Shown: positions 62,449 to 64,000 of the stretch, in pieces | Position numbering within the stretch: position 1 is the first letter of the stretch | Layout of the letters: each line of letters begins with the position of its first letter | Source: Endomychus coccineus | Taxonomy: Eukaryota > Arthropoda > Insecta > Coleoptera > Endomychidae | Assembly (NCBI GenBank): GCA_958510875.1 | Contig: OY294068.1 | Location: 24,036,297-24,100,296, forward strand | Length of the DNA stretch: 64,000 nucleotides | Direction of reading: 5' to 3' | Made by a program: the position numbers and the translations under genes | The notes under the pieces: generated by a model | The model's input: the letters and a program-made list of their open reading frames with translations, nothing else | Told to the model about the DNA's origin: nothing | Database searches by the model: none

Positions 62449-62826
62449 AATAGAAACAGGTACTCTCAGGTCTCTGCTACGCGCGTCTAACGTATAAACT
62501 CTAACTGACGCGTAGCGAGCTCCTAGAGGCATATGTCAAAATGATTTCGTTCGTAGCTAATTACAGACGACGTCTGGAGTTCATGCAATTATGTTTTTAG
62601 ATAATTCGAACCTTCTAATTTCGATAGGCCACGTGAAAATCCAGGAGTCTAAAGCGCTAGAGTATTATAACATTCGTATAAAATAGCGAAATTTCTCACT
62701 TTTAGAAACTTCAAATTAATTAATTAATTTCACACATGTTTAGGTCTTACATTATTTTTCGTTACGGAATTTCTTGATTCGGTCGCCACGCTCAAAGCCC
62801 GCGATAAAAGCTATATGCAATAGCTT
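62449..62826. mobile_element. Second Helentron right end in tandem
   Basis: About 300 bases of subterminal sequence (CTCTAACTGACGCGTAGCGA, CTTCTAATTTCGATAGGCCA) lead to another right terminus with hairpin ending at about 62826. It is a truncated copy next to the first. Confidence 0.65.
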
Positions 62827-63337
62827 AAAATCATTCTTTCCCTGAAATAGACAGCTTAGGTATTTCAAAAATAATTAATCATCAAATAGACCTAATTTAT
62901 TCATTATTTAAAGCTATGTAATGGATTTATTCCACGAATTATTGTCCTGATTAGCTTCTATACTCTGCTGTTATCAAGAATTCGTCATTATTAGAATGTA
63001 AAACCCACCATGTAATCCTATAGTAATAGTCCTCTAAGTTCATGAATAACCGACCACGGTAACCCTTTGTACCTACCGATAAGTACATATATTTATTGTT
63101 CAATTTATGTATTTTAACACCGTTACTCGAGTAGTGTTTTAATATTACAATATGAATAAAATTCGACCTGATTCAGGGTTTTCCCAAAAATGGATAATAA
63201 ATTTAACGTTATGTTATATAATACGTATACTTACAGATATATAGACTTTATAAAACTAAATTAGTACATAATGATATATAATATATATAAATAAAATCAC
63301 AAAACCTACTGAATAAGTTCCGACCCAGAATTTGACT
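62827..63337. other. 3' flank of the ATP synthase subunit b gene
   Basis: AT-rich noncoding sequence. AATAAA on the minus strand at about 63092-63097 could serve as the poly(A) signal, 240 bases after the stop. No gene is seen. Confidence 0.35.
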
Positions 63338-63946
63338 TCACTTTTTGGATTTTCGGGCATTTTCTATTAATACTCGGAAATCTGCTACGCACATTGCGAG
63401 GAATTTCTCTCGTAATTCCGGTGTCAACGACTTCTCAACTTCCTTAATAATCCATTCTTGAAGATTTTGATGTGCAATCTTCTTCTGGACTTTTTCAATT
63501 GCCACATGATAGTCTAAAATGTCTTTAACCTTTTCATAAACATGCATCTGTCTCTTCCTGTACTCTGCTTCTAGTTGCAATAACACATTCTCCCTTTTGG
63601 CTTCGATAAGTAATAATTGTCCTTCATTCTGATGTAGCAATACACGTTCATTTTTCATCGCTTTTACATATACTTTCTTCGTATCTTCTTGGAATTTCGT
63701 CATTTTAGCTTCATATTGATCAATTTCTTCGTCTAGAGCTTTAGCGATATCAGGTCCGTAAGTCTTTACGCCATATACGTATATTATTGCTAAAGATATC
63801 CCGGAGTAGAATTCGTGTTCAAGAACGTATATTTCTTTACTCACAAGGTAAGTGAAGACTGTAAATAACATTGTATAAAATCCCGAATGGCCAGTCTTGG
63901 GCACAAAACCATCCACCCATTCTTTTGGAATAAAACCCCAGACGAC
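63338..63946 (-). CDS. ATPsynB: Mitochondrial ATP synthase F0 subunit b, last exon
   Basis: 202 codons plus stop. It is read from the acceptor TTTCAG at 63947-63949, in phase 0; the upstream ATG (63955) is within the intron or polypyrimidine region, so it is probably not the start. Residues FIPKEW, PKTGHSGFYTMLF, then SKEIYVLEHEFY and a second hydrophobic stretch (GISLAIIYVYGV) make the inner-membrane hairpin. The charged helical stalk follows, with IEAKRENVLLQLEAEYRKR and LDYHVAIEKVQKKIAHQNLQ. The b subunit forms the peripheral stalk that holds F1 against rotation. The mitochondrial targeting exon lies outside the window. The stalk differs from the usual insect sequence at many positions, so it may be a paralogue. 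Confidence 0.9.
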   Translation of the reverse strand, partial: VVWGFIPKEWVDGFVPKTGHSGFYTMLFTVFTYLVSKEIYVLEHEFYSGISLAIIYVYGVKTYGPDIAKALDEEIDQYEAKMTKFQEDTKKVYVKAMKNERVLLHQNEGQLLLIEAKRENVLLQLEAEYRKRQMHVYEKVKDILDYHVAIEKVQKKIAHQNLQEWIIKEVEKSLTPELREKFLAMCVADFRVLIENARKSKK

Positions 63947-64000
63947 CTGAAACATTACTGCATGAACAATTTGCGATTTTGCAACAATTGTTGTAGTTAA

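Noticed and set aside
63947..63955. ATG at 63955 as start of ATP synthase subunit b
   Set aside because: ATG TTT CAG coincides with a splice acceptor (TTTCAG). The protein would lack its mitochondrial targeting segment, so the upstream exon is most likely outside the window.

Overview
The window is insect nuclear DNA, most likely from a beetle (inference). The support is AT-rich sequence with spliced genes, two CYP6-like cytochrome P450 genes, a CDIN1 nuclease gene, an ATP synthase subunit b gene, and dense Penelope-like, Helentron, hAT, Tc1/mariner, pogo, CACTA-like and non-LTR elements. No prokaryotic feature was seen.

Five host genes can be built from splice-compatible exons. (1) Minus strand, 12350-24371: five exons for an unrecognised 428-residue protein in which exons 2 and 3 encode diverged copies of one module. 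(2) Minus strand, 29150-30769: a compact, complete five-exon CDIN1-type PD-(D/E)XK nuclease of 289 residues. (3) and (4) Plus strand, 34822-42131 and 49023-59744: tandem P450 paralogues of 504 and 501 residues with identical exon boundaries, whose introns are swollen by transposons. (5) Minus strand, 63338-63946: the last exon of mitochondrial ATP synthase subunit b; its 5' part lies beyond the window.

Most of the rest is mobile DNA. 1-5250 is a hAT-like transposase remnant split by a 4.3-kb Penelope composite. 5667-8403 is a CACTA-like element carrying a 32-bp satellite. 9526-10190 is a pogo-like relic and 10441-12238 a decayed Helentron. The introns of gene 1 hold a large foldback element, a LINE remnant and Tc1 remnants. 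25-34.4 kb is MITE-rich around CDIN1. The P450 introns hold Penelope copies, a long-TIR mariner and a Helentron-derived element. 42.7-48.9 kb holds a LINE remnant, a tRNA-derived SINE and foldback elements. 59-62.8 kb holds tiny palindromic inserts, a mariner relic and another Helentron.

The most interesting signals are these. Penelope insertions here are asymmetric foldbacks, flanked by 10-13 bp direct repeats, with two outward-facing 3' ends. The two arms of each large composite share variants private to that element. Two Penelope families carry complete-looking hammerhead ribozyme folds, and both have also produced 140-200 bp palindromic derivatives. A 38-41 bp palindrome lies at two unrelated sites between 8-9 bp direct repeats. 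The 428-residue protein is an unrecognised gene assembled here.
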